Source: JAVBOW01 sp031550125
Lineage (GTDB): Bacteria; Bacteroidota; Bacteroidia; Bacteroidales; Rikenellaceae
Reading direction: 5' to 3'
DNA length: 64,000 bases
Assembly (NCBI GenBank): GCA_031550125.1
Contig: JAVBOW010000019.1
Span: 86,945 to 150,944 of the forward strand
A program made the position numbers and the translations under genes. Numbering within the stretch: position 1 is the first letter of the stretch; each line of letters begins with the position of its first letter. The notes under the pieces were generated by a model. It was not told where the DNA came from. It did not search any database and saw only the letters and a program-made list of their open reading frames with translations. Below are positions 35,078 to 44,651 of the stretch, in pieces.

Positions 35078-35614
35078 ATGAAGTTTTTGAGGATACTGCC
35101 TGCCGCCATATTATTCCTCCTGCCATCGTGCGGGACGGACCAGGAGGCCGTGTCCGCCCAGGAGGATAAAATAACTTCATGGCTGCAAAGCAAAAGGATA
35201 ATCGACTACACCGTCTCGGGCGGCCTGTATAAATACGTCCCGAACAGCGGACGCTCGTCCTACCATACCGACGCCGAGGCGGCCGACGGCGATTCGGTAT
35301 ATTACCGTTTCGAGGCGCACATTTTCGCTTCGGCCCCCGGCGAGTTGTATTACACCAACAAACCGGCCATTATAAACTCCAATCCCACAATAAATACCAC
35401 ATACTGGCCGTTAGACCGCCTGGGAGCCAAGGTCGGCTCGACAAAGATGATCGACGGGCTGCGGCGCGGATTGCCCGGATGCCGACAAGGCGATTCGGTG
35501 GTGATGGTGATGACCTCCGACGCCGCATACGGCTCCGACGACGTGGGCGTGGTGCCGCGCAACTCGGCCATAATCATGATGCTGGACATAGTAAGCGTAA
35601 TAAAACAACCTTAA
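35078..35614 (+). CDS. FKBP-type peptidyl-prolyl isomerase lipoprotein
   Basis: A 178-residue protein with signal peptide and lipobox (LLPSC). The FKBP core is visible from about residue 70: YYRFEAHIFA, KMIDGLRRGLPGCRQGDSVV, SDAAYGSDDVGVVPRNSAII and MLDIVSV as the last strand. It probably assists folding of outer-membrane or periplasmic proteins. The next gene, also FKBP-like, begins 2 nt after its stop. Confidence 0.82.
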   Translation: MKFLRILPAAILFLLPSCGTDQEAVSAQEDKITSWLQSKRIIDYTVSGGLYKYVPNSGRSSYHTDAEAADGDSVYYRFEAHIFASAPGELYYTNKPAIINSNPTINTTYWPLDRLGAKVGSTKMIDGLRRGLPGCRQGDSVVMVMTSDAAYGSDDVGVVPRNSAIIMMLDIVSVIKQP

Positions 35615-35616
35615 AG

Positions 35617-36690
35617 ATGAAAATAAGCCCCCGTGCGCTCGCCATAGCCGCGTCGATACTGCTCTGCTCGTGTGCTAAAAATTTCTCGGCCGATTACGCC
35701 GCCGCCGAGCAGGAGGCGCTGGACGCCTGGGTGGAAAGCCTCGGCGACCAATCGATAGAAAGGATGCCGAGCGGGATATGGGTAAAGATGCTCTCCCCGG
35801 TGAATGGCGAGGCTCCCTTGCTCGAAGAGAACGACTGGGCCGACATAACGTACATGGGTTATCTGCTGCCCGCCTTACCCGATCCAGCCGCCAAAGGGAG
35901 CGTGTTCGTCACGCGCGACAGCCTGACGGCCGCCTATCAGGGGTCCACCGGCCTCTATCGCACACATTACGGCACACAAAAGGTTTGGGTGTCGCCAAAG
36001 GGAAGCGAGATAACGCAGGCCATGTTCGAGGCCCTGATGATGATAAAGGAGGGCGAAACAATACGCGTCTACACCACTTCGAGGCTAATGTTCGGCTCCT
36101 CGCCGTCGAATTACAGCTACGGCTACCAGGGGCAAATGGTGCTGCCCGCCAATAAACCGTGCTACCTGGATATAACCCTCAACAAGGTGATACACGACGT
36201 GCAGCAGGATGAGGACGACCAGGTCGACGCCTTCGCGCAGCAATGCCTCAACTTCACATCCGCCGACCTGTTGAAGGATAACTTCTACCTGCGCCGCTAC
36301 CCCGAAAACATCGATGCGGACAGCATATCGAAGGACTCCACGGTAAAAATATGGTACGTAGGCCGCATGTTGGACGGATTCGTCTTCGGCACCAACATCG
36401 ACTCGATAGCCCTGCGCGTATGGGCCGACACGACTACCAACACAGTACTCACCTACACCCCTAAAGAGGGGGGCATGATACAGGCGTTCTACGACGCCGT
36501 CATCACGATGACCTACGATTCGTGGGGGAAAATGGTCTTCACGTCGCCCTACGGCTACGGCTACAACGGACTCTACCCGCAGGGCGCGTCCGTAACCCCG
36601 GCCGACTACGGCACGCAGATAGACCCATTCACGCCGCTGTTCTTCGAATTCTACATACCGTCCAACAAAACCGCCGAGCCGACGGATTAG
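35617..36690 (+). CDS. Lipoprotein with two FKBP-like domains
   Basis: The start at ATG 35617 gives a lipobox (LLCSC); the longer frame from 35479 overlaps the preceding gene and is not real. Of 357 residues, about 45-190 form one FKBP-like unit (DWADITYMGYLLPALPD, AMFEALMMIKEGETIRVY, PANKPCYLDITLNKV). About 235-350 form a second (STVKIWYVGRMLDGFVFG, MIQAFYDAVITMTYDSWGKM, DPFTPLFFEFYIP). Some catalytic aromatics are replaced, so isomerase activity is uncertain and a chaperone role is possible. Co-transcribed with the preceding FKBP gene. Confidence 0.8.
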   Translation: MKISPRALAIAASILLCSCAKNFSADYAAAEQEALDAWVESLGDQSIERMPSGIWVKMLSPVNGEAPLLEENDWADITYMGYLLPALPDPAAKGSVFVTRDSLTAAYQGSTGLYRTHYGTQKVWVSPKGSEITQAMFEALMMIKEGETIRVYTTSRLMFGSSPSNYSYGYQGQMVLPANKPCYLDITLNKVIHDVQQDEDDQVDAFAQQCLNFTSADLLKDNFYLRRYPENIDADSISKDSTVKIWYVGRMLDGFVFGTNIDSIALRVWADTTTNTVLTYTPKEGGMIQAFYDAVITMTYDSWGKMVFTSPYGYGYNGLYPQGASVTPADYGTQIDPFTPLFFEFYIPSNKTAEPTD

Positions 36691-36763
36691 ACGCCGGGGC
36701 ATACCCAACCGCACCGGAATCGCCGTTGCGAGGCGTACCGCCTCATTGACTCTTCCGGCGGCA

Positions 36764-36787
36764 AACATGTTTTTCAGACCGACGCCT
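36764..36787 (+). repeat. End fragment of the dispersed intergenic repeat
   Basis: AACATGTTTTTCAGACCGAC matches the terminal AACCTGTTTTTCGGACTGAT segment of the repeat family in plus orientation. It faces the end of the longer inverted copy at 36836-37043, so two copies lie tail to tail. Confidence 0.4.
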
Positions 36788-36835
36788 TTTTCGGCCCGGT
36801 TATTGCGTCCCGATCGGATTCGGACGAGGATCGAC

Positions 36836-37043
36836 GGATCGACACGAAAAACAGGTTGGCGTTAAGGTGCGGGGCACAAGAAAAAGCCGCCCCTTACGGT
36901 AACTACGCCGTGCATAGCGTGCGTCAGGTTTCGATTATCGTTTGAGTTTCAAATCCTCACAGGCTAAAGTCCGTGAGGATTTGAAAGGATAAGTGAAAGA
37001 TGATGCGCGATACGCGCATCCAACAGATAATCGAGACCGACCC
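36836..37043 (-). repeat. Dispersed intergenic repeat, copy A (about 208 bp)
   Basis: Read on the minus strand this matches copy B (42994-43196) over nearly its whole length: TCGATTATCTGTTGG, then GCGC.TATCGCGCATCATC and TTTCACTTATCC. A 40-nt hairpin (36947-36986) follows, then AACCTGACGCAC, GGCGTAGTTACCGTAAGG, CTTAACGCCAACCTGTTTTT. Between genes 36690 and 37100 the rest of the gap holds one end fragment (36764-36787) and no supported ORF. Ends show GGGTCGGTC and GGATCGAC, weakly inverted. It lies downstream of the FKBP operon. Confidence 0.75.
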
Positions 37044-37099
37044 TAAGTACGCGCGCATCGGACATAACGGTTCCGGAGCCTCCAATAAACATTTTCCAT

Positions 37100-38122
37100 A
37101 TGCTTACAGGCAAACAACTCAACAGGAATATCCGGCAAATAGGCTTCGTGGTCCTGCTCGGCACCATGCTGGTGATGATGGTAAGCCAGATGAGCTACTT
37201 CATCGGTTCGGTCCTCGGAGCCTTCACCCTGTATATGCTCCTGCGCAGGCCGCACGACATGATGGTGCGGAGAGGCTGGAACAGGTTGGCGGCCAGCATA
37301 ACGATAGTGACGGGAGCCGTCCTGGCGATGCTGGGGATCAGCGCCGGGGTACTGAGCATCATCCTTCCGCTGGTAAAGGAATTCGACCACATGATAGTCG
37401 TCGACAACCTGCGCGCCCTCCACGACGTGATATTGCAAAAGACCGGATTCAACATCTTCTCGGAGGACGTGATAGGCAAGCTGATGGACACGCTCGGGGG
37501 AATGGTCCCCGACATCTTCTCCACCACGGGCAGCGTGGTACTCAATGCATTCATGCTATTCGTGCTTCTCTATTTCATGCTCCAGGGCAACCACCTGATG
37601 GAAGACGCGCTCACCTCGTGGCTGCCGCTGCGCAGCGACAGCATAGCGCTGCTAAAGCACGAGACGCACAGCTTGGTCCTGAGCAACGCCATAGGTATAC
37701 CCGTGGTTATGGCAGGCCACTCCGTGATCTCGGGGCTTGGCTACTGGGCGCTGGGGGTTACCGACCCCGTGGTGTGGGGGCTGATAACCGGCTTCTGCGG
37801 CCTTCTGCCGGTGATAGGCACGGCCGTGATATGGGTTCCGCTGGGCATCAACCTGATAGTTGGAGGGATGGTGTGGCAGGGAGTTGCGCTGCTTGTCTAC
37901 GGCGGCGTAGTGGTGGCCGGGGTGGACAACCTGCTGCGCATGGTGATCATGAAAAGCTATGCCGACGTGCATCCGCTCATAACCCTGCTCGGGGTAATAA
38001 TGGGCATCAACCTTTTCGGTTTTTGGGGAATAATATTCGGGCCGCTGATGATATCGGCTTTCCTTTTGCTGCTTAAAATATACCGCAGCGAATATCTCGA
38101 AAGCGACAGCAAAACCGAATAA
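37100..38122 (+). CDS. AI-2E family transporter (PerM/YdiK-like), first copy
   Basis: A 340-residue inner-membrane protein with about eight helices. The N-terminal pair (FVVLLGTMLVMMVSQMSYFI, VLGAFTLYMLLR), a soluble stretch in the middle (KEFDHMIVVDNLRALHDV), then GLITGFCGLLPVIGTAVIWV, GVALLVYGGVVVAGVDNLLR and HPLITLLGVIMGINLFGFWG are diagnostic of the family. Members are proposed exporters or Na+/H+ antiporters and rarely true AI-2 exporters. A second member is at 50270-51367. A strong hairpin terminator follows. Confidence 0.9.
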   Translation: MLTGKQLNRNIRQIGFVVLLGTMLVMMVSQMSYFIGSVLGAFTLYMLLRRPHDMMVRRGWNRLAASITIVTGAVLAMLGISAGVLSIILPLVKEFDHMIVVDNLRALHDVILQKTGFNIFSEDVIGKLMDTLGGMVPDIFSTTGSVVLNAFMLFVLLYFMLQGNHLMEDALTSWLPLRSDSIALLKHETHSLVLSNAIGIPVVMAGHSVISGLGYWALGVTDPVVWGLITGFCGLLPVIGTAVIWVPLGINLIVGGMVWQGVALLVYGGVVVAGVDNLLRMVIMKSYADVHPLITLLGVIMGINLFGFWGIIFGPLMISAFLLLLKIYRSEYLESDSKTE

Positions 38123-38148
38123 AATCACGACGTTGCGGTATATTTATC

Positions 38149-38200
38149 AATATTTAACCCGTTGTGCATTCAGAATAAAAGCACAACGGGTTAATATTTT
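38149..38200. terminator. Strong hairpin terminator between convergent genes
   Basis: AATATTTAACCCGTTGTGC (38149-38167) pairs with GCACAACGGGTTAATATT (38181-38198) across a 13-nt loop, 18-19 bp with one mismatch, followed by TT. It lies between the transporter gene (plus) and the small heat-shock gene (minus), so it may serve both. Confidence 0.75.
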
Positions 38201-38289
38201 GCACTTCTGCACCGGTCTGTCTCAAGATAGCTCAGTTAAAGCGGGGCGGAGCAAAGATCCGGTTCGCTATCGCCACATCCACGCAACCC

Positions 38290-38790
38290 CTATCCGATCT
38301 CTATCCGGCGCTCGCGGGACGATTGCTTGTGCGGCTCGCTCTTGGGAATGACTATATTCAGCACGCCGTTCTCGGCCTTGGCCGCGATCCGATCCCTCTC
38401 GATATTGTCGGGCAGTATCATGGCCTGCTGGAAACGCGAATAGGAGAACTCGCGGCGCAGGTAACGGTCGCCCTTCTTCTCGAGGGCCTTGTCCACCCTG
38501 TCCCACTCCCTCTTCTCCTCCTTCGGGTGGCTTTCGCCCCCGGCGGGTTCCGCGGACTCCTTCTCCTCCTTTTTCTCCATCGTGACCACCAGGCGGTTGT
38601 CGTCGGTAAGGCGTATATCGAAATCCTCGCGGGTCATGCCCGGAGCGGCAACCTCAACCTTATACTCCTTGTCGGTTTCGATAACGTTTATGGCCGGAGC
38701 CGTGGCGTTGGCGGGCATCATCCATCCGTTATCGAAGAAATCATTGAAAATGTCGGGCAGCCAACTTGCCGACCTTTTTGCAGGTAACAT
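38290..38790 (-). CDS. Small heat-shock protein (Hsp20/alpha-crystallin)
   Basis: A 166-residue protein. A short N-terminal arm (WLPDIFNDFFDNGWM) precedes an alpha-crystallin domain with KEYKVEVAAPGMTREDFDI, NRLVVTMEKKEEKE, FSYSRFQQAMILPDNIERD, AKAENGVLNIVIPK and a short C-terminal tail. A charged insertion of about 30 residues (ESAEPAGGESHPKEEKRE and on) replaces the usual short loop between strands, making it longer than typical Bacteroidota Hsp20 (about 140-150). It is an ATP-independent holdase in the cytosol. Confidence 0.95.
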   Translation of the reverse strand: MLPAKRSASWLPDIFNDFFDNGWMMPANATAPAINVIETDKEYKVEVAAPGMTREDFDIRLTDDNRLVVTMEKKEEKESAEPAGGESHPKEEKREWDRVDKALEKKGDRYLRREFSYSRFQQAMILPDNIERDRIAAKAENGVLNIVIPKSEPHKQSSRERRIEIG

Positions 38791-38865
38791 AATTTTAAAT
38801 TTTTTAATAATCGGTTATGCGCTTATATTTTCCAAATTATGTGCCACCGCGAGGCCTGGCCGGCA

Positions 38866-38900
38866 CAAAAAAAATACGCGGACCGGCATGGTCCGCGCAT
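38866..38900 (-). terminator. Intrinsic terminator of ahcY
   Basis: On the minus strand TGCGCGGACC pairs with GGTCCGCGTA around ATGCC and is followed by eight T. Starts about 25 nt beyond the ahcY stop. Textbook rho-independent form. Confidence 0.9.
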
Positions 38901-38923
38901 TCTTTTGAGATTTAGAAGGTTTA

Positions 38924-40313
<1,390 letters not shown>

Positions 40314-40342
<29 letters not shown>

Positions 40343-40709
40343 TATTAAAATATTTTAATATTTCTTGTCTGTCATCGGTTATGGCCCGGCAAAGCTCCTC
40401 CATCGAGTCGAAGCGGCGGTCGGGGCGGATGTAACTCACAAGCTCCACCTTTATATTGCGGTCATAGATATCCTGCGAAAAATCGAATATATTGACTTCC
40501 AGTATCCTGCGGCCAGGGCCTGAGAGCGAGGGCTTGCGGCCCAGCCACGCCATGCCTTCGTAGGTGCGTCCTTCGAAAACGACCATGGCAGCGTAGACGC
40601 CGTCCGGCGACAGAGCTTCGTCGGCGGCCTCCATATTGGCCGTCGGGAAACCGAGCTTGCGACCTATCTTATTGCCGCCCATTACTTTTCCTTCGAATAT
40701 CTCGCCCAT
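40314..40709 (-). CDS. Stand-alone riboflavin kinase (flavokinase domain of RibF)
   Basis: A 131-residue protein corresponding only to the C-terminal kinase half of the usual bifunctional RibF (about 300 residues). It has VMGGNKIGRKLGFPTAN (ATP/riboflavin-binding PTAN), DGVYAAMVV, YEGMAWLGRKPSL, EVNIFDFSQDIYDRNIKVEL and a C-terminal helix. The FAD-synthetase half is absent and no remnant lies upstream: the gene starts 20 nt after a promoter-like box. It should make FMN from riboflavin. It overlaps ahcY by 29 nt. Confidence 0.88.
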
Positions 40710-40728
40710 CGCTTTATCCGGAATCGGA

Positions 40729-40736
40729 CAAAGGTA
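40729..40736 (-). promoter_or_regulatory. TACCTTTG -7 box of the riboflavin kinase-ahcY unit
   Basis: Perfect TAnnTTTG element on the minus strand, 19 nt upstream of the ATG at 40709. The -33 element is weak. Confidence 0.5.
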
Positions 40737-40743
40737 AGGATTT

Positions 40744-40774
40744 CTTGTAAAATCGCAGCGTTTTTTCTACCTTG
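40744..40774 (+). promoter_or_regulatory. Possible promoter of the merR-nif3-zinc ribbon operon
   Basis: CTTG at 40744-40747, 20 nt, then TACCTTG at 40768-40774, one T short of the consensus. The ATG is about 20 nt downstream. It is divergent from the riboflavin kinase box. Confidence 0.4.
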
Positions 40775-40794
40775 CCGCAAAATTCGGCACCGCA

Positions 40795-41358
40795 ATGGAG
40801 CAAACTGGCAAGCGCATATTCTACTCTATGGGCGAGGTCTCGGAAATGCTGGACGTAAATCCGTCGTTGCTAAGGTTCTGGGAGTCGCGCTTCAGCATAA
40901 TAAAACCCCATAAAAACAAAAAGGGCAACCGTCTGTTCACCCCCGGCGACGTAGAGAACCTCAAGCTTATATACCACCTGGTCAAAGAGAAGGGCATGAC
41001 CCTTGCCGGCGCGGAGAAAGCGCTGAAAAAAGGAGGACCGGACGTGGCGCGCGACGCCGAGCTTTACGAAAGGCTGGTAAGGATCCGTTCGCTGCTGGTG
41101 GAGATACGAGAGGAACTCAAGGCCGGAGACGGAGAACTTGTGGATTATCCCGCCGAGGACGAGACGGCGGCCGCAACGCCAGCGTACGCTCGGGAATCGC
41201 AAGAGTTGCAGGAGCCGCAGGAAACGGCCGCAACACCCTGGCAGACCGAAACGCCCGACGGGACGGCGGCGCAGCCGCAGACCGTCCGGGAAGCGGAGCC
41301 GCAAACCGAAACAACGGCCAAACCCCTGCCCAGGATAGTGGAACAGACGCTTTTTTAA
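40795..41358 (+). CDS. MerR-family transcriptional regulator
   Basis: A 187-residue protein with an N-terminal winged-helix MerR domain (FYSMGEVSEMLDVNPSLLRF, WESRFSIIKPHKNKKGNRLF, TPGDVENLKLIYHLVKEKGM). A short coiled-coil follows and then a low-complexity Ala/Glu/Pro/Thr-rich tail (about residues 120-187) ending in PLPRIVEQTLF. There is no obvious Cys metal site. This type of MerR protein beside nif3 and a zinc-ribbon gene is common in Bacteroidota; its targets are unknown to me. nif3 starts 1 nt after the stop. Confidence 0.88.
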   Translation: MEQTGKRIFYSMGEVSEMLDVNPSLLRFWESRFSIIKPHKNKKGNRLFTPGDVENLKLIYHLVKEKGMTLAGAEKALKKGGPDVARDAELYERLVRIRSLLVEIREELKAGDGELVDYPAEDETAAATPAYARESQELQEPQETAATPWQTETPDGTAAQPQTVREAEPQTETTAKPLPRIVEQTLF

Positions 41359-41359
41359 A

Positions 41360-42148
41360 ATGAAGATCAAAGATATAACCGACGCCATAGAGCGATACGC
41401 ACCGCTCGCCATACAGGAGGGCTACGACAACTCGGGGCTTCTGGTGGGCGACCCCCACGACGAGATAGCGTCCGCCCTGGTTTGCGTGGACATAACCGAA
41501 GCGGTTATGGACGAGGCCGAAAAGCTGGGTGCGGGGCTGGTCCTGTCGCACCATCCGGTGATCTTCGGCGGACTCAAACGCCTTACGGGATCGTCGTACG
41601 CCGAAAAAGTAGTCGCCCGGGCTATACGTTCGGGAATAGCCCTTTACGCCTGCCACACCAACCTCGACGCCGCCCCCGGCGGCCTGAGCCACCGCATGGC
41701 CGAAGCTATCGGACTAAGAGACACGCGCGTACTTCTGCCGTCGAAAGAAGATGGAACGGGATTCGGGGTGGAAGGCCGCCTCGAGGAGTCCGAACCCACC
41801 CTTGAATTTCTAAGCCGCGTGGCGGAGATATTTTCGGTGAAGGCCCTGCGCCACAGTGTCCCGGCCACGCCAGAAGTAGGCAAAGTCGCCGTTTGCAGCG
41901 GCTCGGGAGCGTCGCTGATCGACGCGGCGAAGGCCGCGGGGGCGGATGTCTACATAGCCGCCGATCTAAAATACAACAATTTCCTCGACGCCGCAGGACT
42001 CATCACGGTGGCCGATATAGGGCATTTCGAAAGCGAATACTGCGCCGTCGACGTTTTATTTGATATTATTACAAAAAATTTCCCTACTTGTGCAGTCCGC
42101 AAAAGCCTCAACGGGGCAAATCCGGTGAATTACATAGTAACTATCTGA
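41360..42148 (+). CDS. Nif3-like dinuclear metal-centre protein
   Basis: A 262-residue protein of the NIF3/YbgI family. The metal-binding motifs are present: LVLSHHPVIFGGLKRLTG (two His), CHTNLDAAPGG (His and Asp) and, near the end, VADIGHFESEY (His, Glu). These proteins form hexameric rings with a di-metal site and are often called GTP cyclohydrolase I type 2, though the function is uncertain. The following zinc-ribbon gene starts 7 nt after its stop. Confidence 0.93.
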   Translation: MKIKDITDAIERYAPLAIQEGYDNSGLLVGDPHDEIASALVCVDITEAVMDEAEKLGAGLVLSHHPVIFGGLKRLTGSSYAEKVVARAIRSGIALYACHTNLDAAPGGLSHRMAEAIGLRDTRVLLPSKEDGTGFGVEGRLEESEPTLEFLSRVAEIFSVKALRHSVPATPEVGKVAVCSGSGASLIDAAKAAGADVYIAADLKYNNFLDAAGLITVADIGHFESEYCAVDVLFDIITKNFPTCAVRKSLNGANPVNYIVTI

Positions 42149-42155
42149 CATACAT

Positions 42156-42923
42156 ATGGCAATTTCAAGCAAACGCGCAGCCGAAGCCACCGACTTCTCC
42201 ATGCAGGAGAAGATAATGGCGCTGTACGAACTCCAAAAGATCGACACCAAGATCGACGAGATCAACAAACTCAAGGGCGAACTCCCGCTCGAAGTGCAGG
42301 ATTTGGAAGACGAAGTGGCGGGCCTCAAGACGCGCATCGGCAACATAACCGCCGAGATAGACAACCTGGCGGCTATGACCCGTCAGAAAAAAGAGGAAGG
42401 CGAAAACGCCAAAGCGCTTATTGCCAAATATGAAGAGCAACAAAACAACGTACGCAACAACCGCGAGTTCGATTCGCTCTCGAAAGAGATCGAATACCAG
42501 AGGCTCGAAATAGAACTGTGCGACAAACGTACAAAGGAGTACAGCGCCGAGACCAAGATCAAGAAAAAAATGGCCGAAGACGCCGAAGCCATATTGGCCG
42601 ACCGCCAGATAGACCTCAAAAACAAAAAAGAGGAGCTGGCGAGCATCGACGAGGAGACCGCCGCCGAGATAGAAGTGCTGGCCAAACACTCCGAAAAGGC
42701 GCAGGTGAAGATAGACGCCCGCCTGCTCGGGGCCTACAAGCGCATCCGCCAAAACGTACGCAACGGTCTGGCCGTGGTGACGGTAAAGAGGGACGCCTGC
42801 GGAGGATGCTACAACCGTATCCCGCCCCAGAGGCAATTCGACATCCGCCAAAACAAGAAGATCATAGTTTGCGAATACTGCGGCCGCATACTCGTTTCGG
42901 ACGAGATGGCCTCGGAGGCGTAA
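42156..42923 (+). CDS. Coiled-coil zinc-ribbon (C4-type) protein
   Basis: A 255-residue protein. About 200 residues of long charged coiled coil (LYELQKIDTKIDEINKLKGE onwards, EYQRLEIELCDKRTKEYSAE) are followed by a C4 zinc ribbon near the end: ACGGCYNRIPPQRQ with CEYCGRILVSDE. This is the DUF164/C4-type family that travels with nif3. The molecular role is unsettled. A good terminator follows at 42952-42983. Confidence 0.9.
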   Translation: MAISSKRAAEATDFSMQEKIMALYELQKIDTKIDEINKLKGELPLEVQDLEDEVAGLKTRIGNITAEIDNLAAMTRQKKEEGENAKALIAKYEEQQNNVRNNREFDSLSKEIEYQRLEIELCDKRTKEYSAETKIKKKMAEDAEAILADRQIDLKNKKEELASIDEETAAEIEVLAKHSEKAQVKIDARLLGAYKRIRQNVRNGLAVVTVKRDACGGCYNRIPPQRQFDIRQNKKIIVCEYCGRILVSDEMASEA

Positions 42924-42951
42924 ATTCAGAATTGCGGCCATACGCCGCCAT

Positions 42952-42983
42952 ACACGGGCTGCCACGGATGTGGCGGCCCGTGT
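42952..42983 (+). terminator. Hairpin terminator of the merR-nif3-zinc ribbon operon
   Basis: ACACGGGCTGCCAC pairs with GTGGCGGCCCGTGT around GGAT, 14 pairs with one T-G wobble, followed by CCGTTTAT. Repeat copy B starts 11 nt downstream. Confidence 0.7.
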
Positions 42984-42993
42984 CCGTTTATAT

Positions 42994-43196
42994 GACCCGC
43001 ATCAATTATATGTTGGCCGCGCATATCGCGCATCATCTTTCACTTATCCTTCTCGTTTCAAATCCTCACGGACTTCAGTCCGCTCCGGTTTGAAACTCCA
43101 ACGATAAGCAAAACCTGACGCACGGCGTAGTTACCGTAAGGCGCTGCGCTTTCCCGCGCCGCGCATCTTAGCCCCAACCTGTTTTCAGACTGACCC
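42994..43196 (+). repeat. Dispersed intergenic repeat, copy B (about 203 bp)
   Basis: Long copy in plus orientation: ATCAATTATATGTTGGCC, GCGCATATCGCGCATCATC, TTTCACTTATCC, then a 40-nt near-palindrome (43056-43095, TTTCAAATCC at one side and GGTTTGAAA at the other). AACCTGACGCACGGCGTAGT, TACCGTAAGGCGC and CCCCAACCTGTTTTCAGACT follow. It fills most of the gap between the zinc-ribbon gene and oxyR (42924-43316); no ORF is supported there. Confidence 0.75.
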
Positions 43197-43227
43197 TTGG
43201 CATGTATGGCTTACAACGTAATTTGGA

Positions 43228-43259
43228 TTTGTTTTTATAAATAATATTTATAATCTTTG
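43228..43259 (+). promoter_or_regulatory. Possible oxyR promoter
   Basis: TTTG at 43228-43231, 20 nt of AT-rich DNA, then AATCTTTG at 43252-43259 (one mismatch to TAnnTTTG). The ATG at 43317 is 57 nt downstream. Confidence 0.5.
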
Positions 43260-43316
43260 CGATAGCGCATAAGCAAAGCTTACGACAGAAGCTCACCCGA
43301 CAAACACCCCGTCCAA

Positions 43317-44204
43317 ATGACGATCATCCAGCTTGAATATCTTCTTGCCGTAGCCAACCACGGCAGTTTTTCGCTTGCCGCGGAGCATTGTTTCGTTACG
43401 CAGCCGTCGCTCAGCATGCAGATCCGCAATCTGGAGGAGGAGCTGGGCGTGGTGCTGCTCGACCGTACAAAAAAACCCGTAGTGCCTACCGAGGCCGGGG
43501 CGGTGGTCATACGCAACGCCCGCGAAACGATAAAGGCCTACGGCTGTATACGTGAGGCCGTTAGTGAGTTGCGCGGCGAAGTATCGGGAATGTTGCGCCT
43601 TGGGGTCATCCCCACCATAGCTCCGTACATCATGCATCGGTTCATTCCCTATTTCATGTCGAAATATCCCAAAGCAGAGCTGCAGATAAAGGAGATGATG
43701 ACCTCGCAGATAAACGATGCGCTCGGACACGACATGCTCGACGCGGCCATAATGGCGGGAGGGATGGCAAACAAGGGCATAGTGGAGCATGAGATGTTCA
43801 ACGACCCCTTCATGGCCTACGTGTCGACCGAAAGCCCGCTTTACCCTCGTTCGAACGTACGCATAGAGGAACTTTCGCCCAAAGAGCTGCTTCTGCTGGG
43901 AGAAGGACACTGCCTGCGAGACCAGATACTGGAGCTGTGCCAGAACGGGCGCAGGCAGGCGGCGGCCTGCACTTTCGAATGCGGTTCGCTGGAGACCCTG
44001 ATGCGCATAGTGGACGCGACGCAGACCATGACGATAATACCTAAGATGGCGCTACAATCCATCCCCGCCACCCGCCGCAAACAGGTGAAAACGCTCGCCA
44101 AGGGAGCTGCCTCGCGCAAGATAGTGGTGGCGGTTAGGCGGACATACGTGAAGGCGTCGCTTATATCGGCCCTCAAAGAGTCGATTATGGCCGTCGCGGA
44201 ATGA
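43317..44204 (+). CDS. oxyR: OxyR, LysR-type peroxide sensor
   Basis: A 295-residue LysR-type regulator with the N-terminal helix-turn-helix (LEYLLAVANHGSFSLAAEHC, QPSLSMQIRNLEEELGVVLL). The redox pair is conserved exactly: the segment GEGHCLRDQILELC places cysteines at positions 199 and 208, the numbering of the H2O2-sensing disulfide in E. coli OxyR. It should activate peroxide-defence genes. No catalase, ahpC or dps lies nearby, so targets are elsewhere. About 120 nt of the upstream gap after repeat copy B holds the putative promoter. Confidence 0.94.
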   Translation: MTIIQLEYLLAVANHGSFSLAAEHCFVTQPSLSMQIRNLEEELGVVLLDRTKKPVVPTEAGAVVIRNARETIKAYGCIREAVSELRGEVSGMLRLGVIPTIAPYIMHRFIPYFMSKYPKAELQIKEMMTSQINDALGHDMLDAAIMAGGMANKGIVEHEMFNDPFMAYVSTESPLYPRSNVRIEELSPKELLLLGEGHCLRDQILELCQNGRRQAAACTFECGSLETLMRIVDATQTMTIIPKMALQSIPATRRKQVKTLAKGAASRKIVVAVRRTYVKASLISALKESIMAVAE

Positions 44205-44224
44205 GCATTTACCGAATAAATGCG

Positions 44225-44232
44225 TATCTTTG
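44225..44232 (+). promoter_or_regulatory. TATCTTTG -7 box upstream of rsfS
   Basis: Perfect TAnnTTTG, 27 nt before the rsfS ATG; no good -33 TTTG. It would drive the rsfS-ftsH-cdsA-psd run. Confidence 0.5.
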
Positions 44233-44259
44233 CAGGATAATATGTCATTCCTGTAAAAA

Positions 44260-44619
44260 ATGAGCAAACTTATAGAAACGATAGCCGAAGCGATAGACGA
44301 CAAAAAAGGCAAAAACATTATCTCGCTCGACCTGACGGGCTTCGACGGCGCCATAACCGACGCCTTTGTGGTGTGCAACGCCGATTCGACCACGCAGGTG
44401 GCCGCCATAGCCGCGTCGGTGGAGGAGAAAGCGTTGGAAAAATGCGGCGAAAAGGTCATCCGCACCGAAGGACTATCCAACGCCCTGTGGGTGGTTATGG
44501 ACTACGGCGACGTGATGGTGCATATCTTCCAGACCGAACTGAGGGATTTCTACAAACTCGAGCAGCTATGGGCCGACGCCCCGGCGACGCGATGGAATTT
44601 CGACGTGCCGGCGAAATAG
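44260..44619 (+). CDS. rsfS: Ribosome silencing factor RsfS
   Basis: A 119-residue protein of the RsfS/Iojap family: LIETIAEAIDDKKGKNIISL, then FVVCNADSTTQVAAIAASVE and the signature WVVMDYGDVMVHIF followed by YKLEQLWADAP. It binds uL14 on the large subunit and blocks subunit joining in starvation. In Bacteroidota it is commonly next to ftsH, but here a GH76-like gene lies between them. Confidence 0.96.
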   Translation: MSKLIETIAEAIDDKKGKNIISLDLTGFDGAITDAFVVCNADSTTQVAAIAASVEEKALEKCGEKVIRTEGLSNALWVVMDYGDVMVHIFQTELRDFYKLEQLWADAPATRWNFDVPAK

Positions 44620-44651
44620 CGTCGGCGACAAAACCATAAAGGTACCTTATC

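Noticed and set aside
36691..37099. Possible CRISPR or tandem array in the repeat-rich gap
   Set aside because: There is no regular short repeat-spacer pattern; the structure is one 208-bp dispersed repeat plus an end fragment.
38224..38290. tRNA-like GATAGCTCAGTT and GGTTCG segments
   Set aside because: No acceptor or anticodon stem can be formed around them; D-arm-like and T-arm-like words are not at tRNA spacing.
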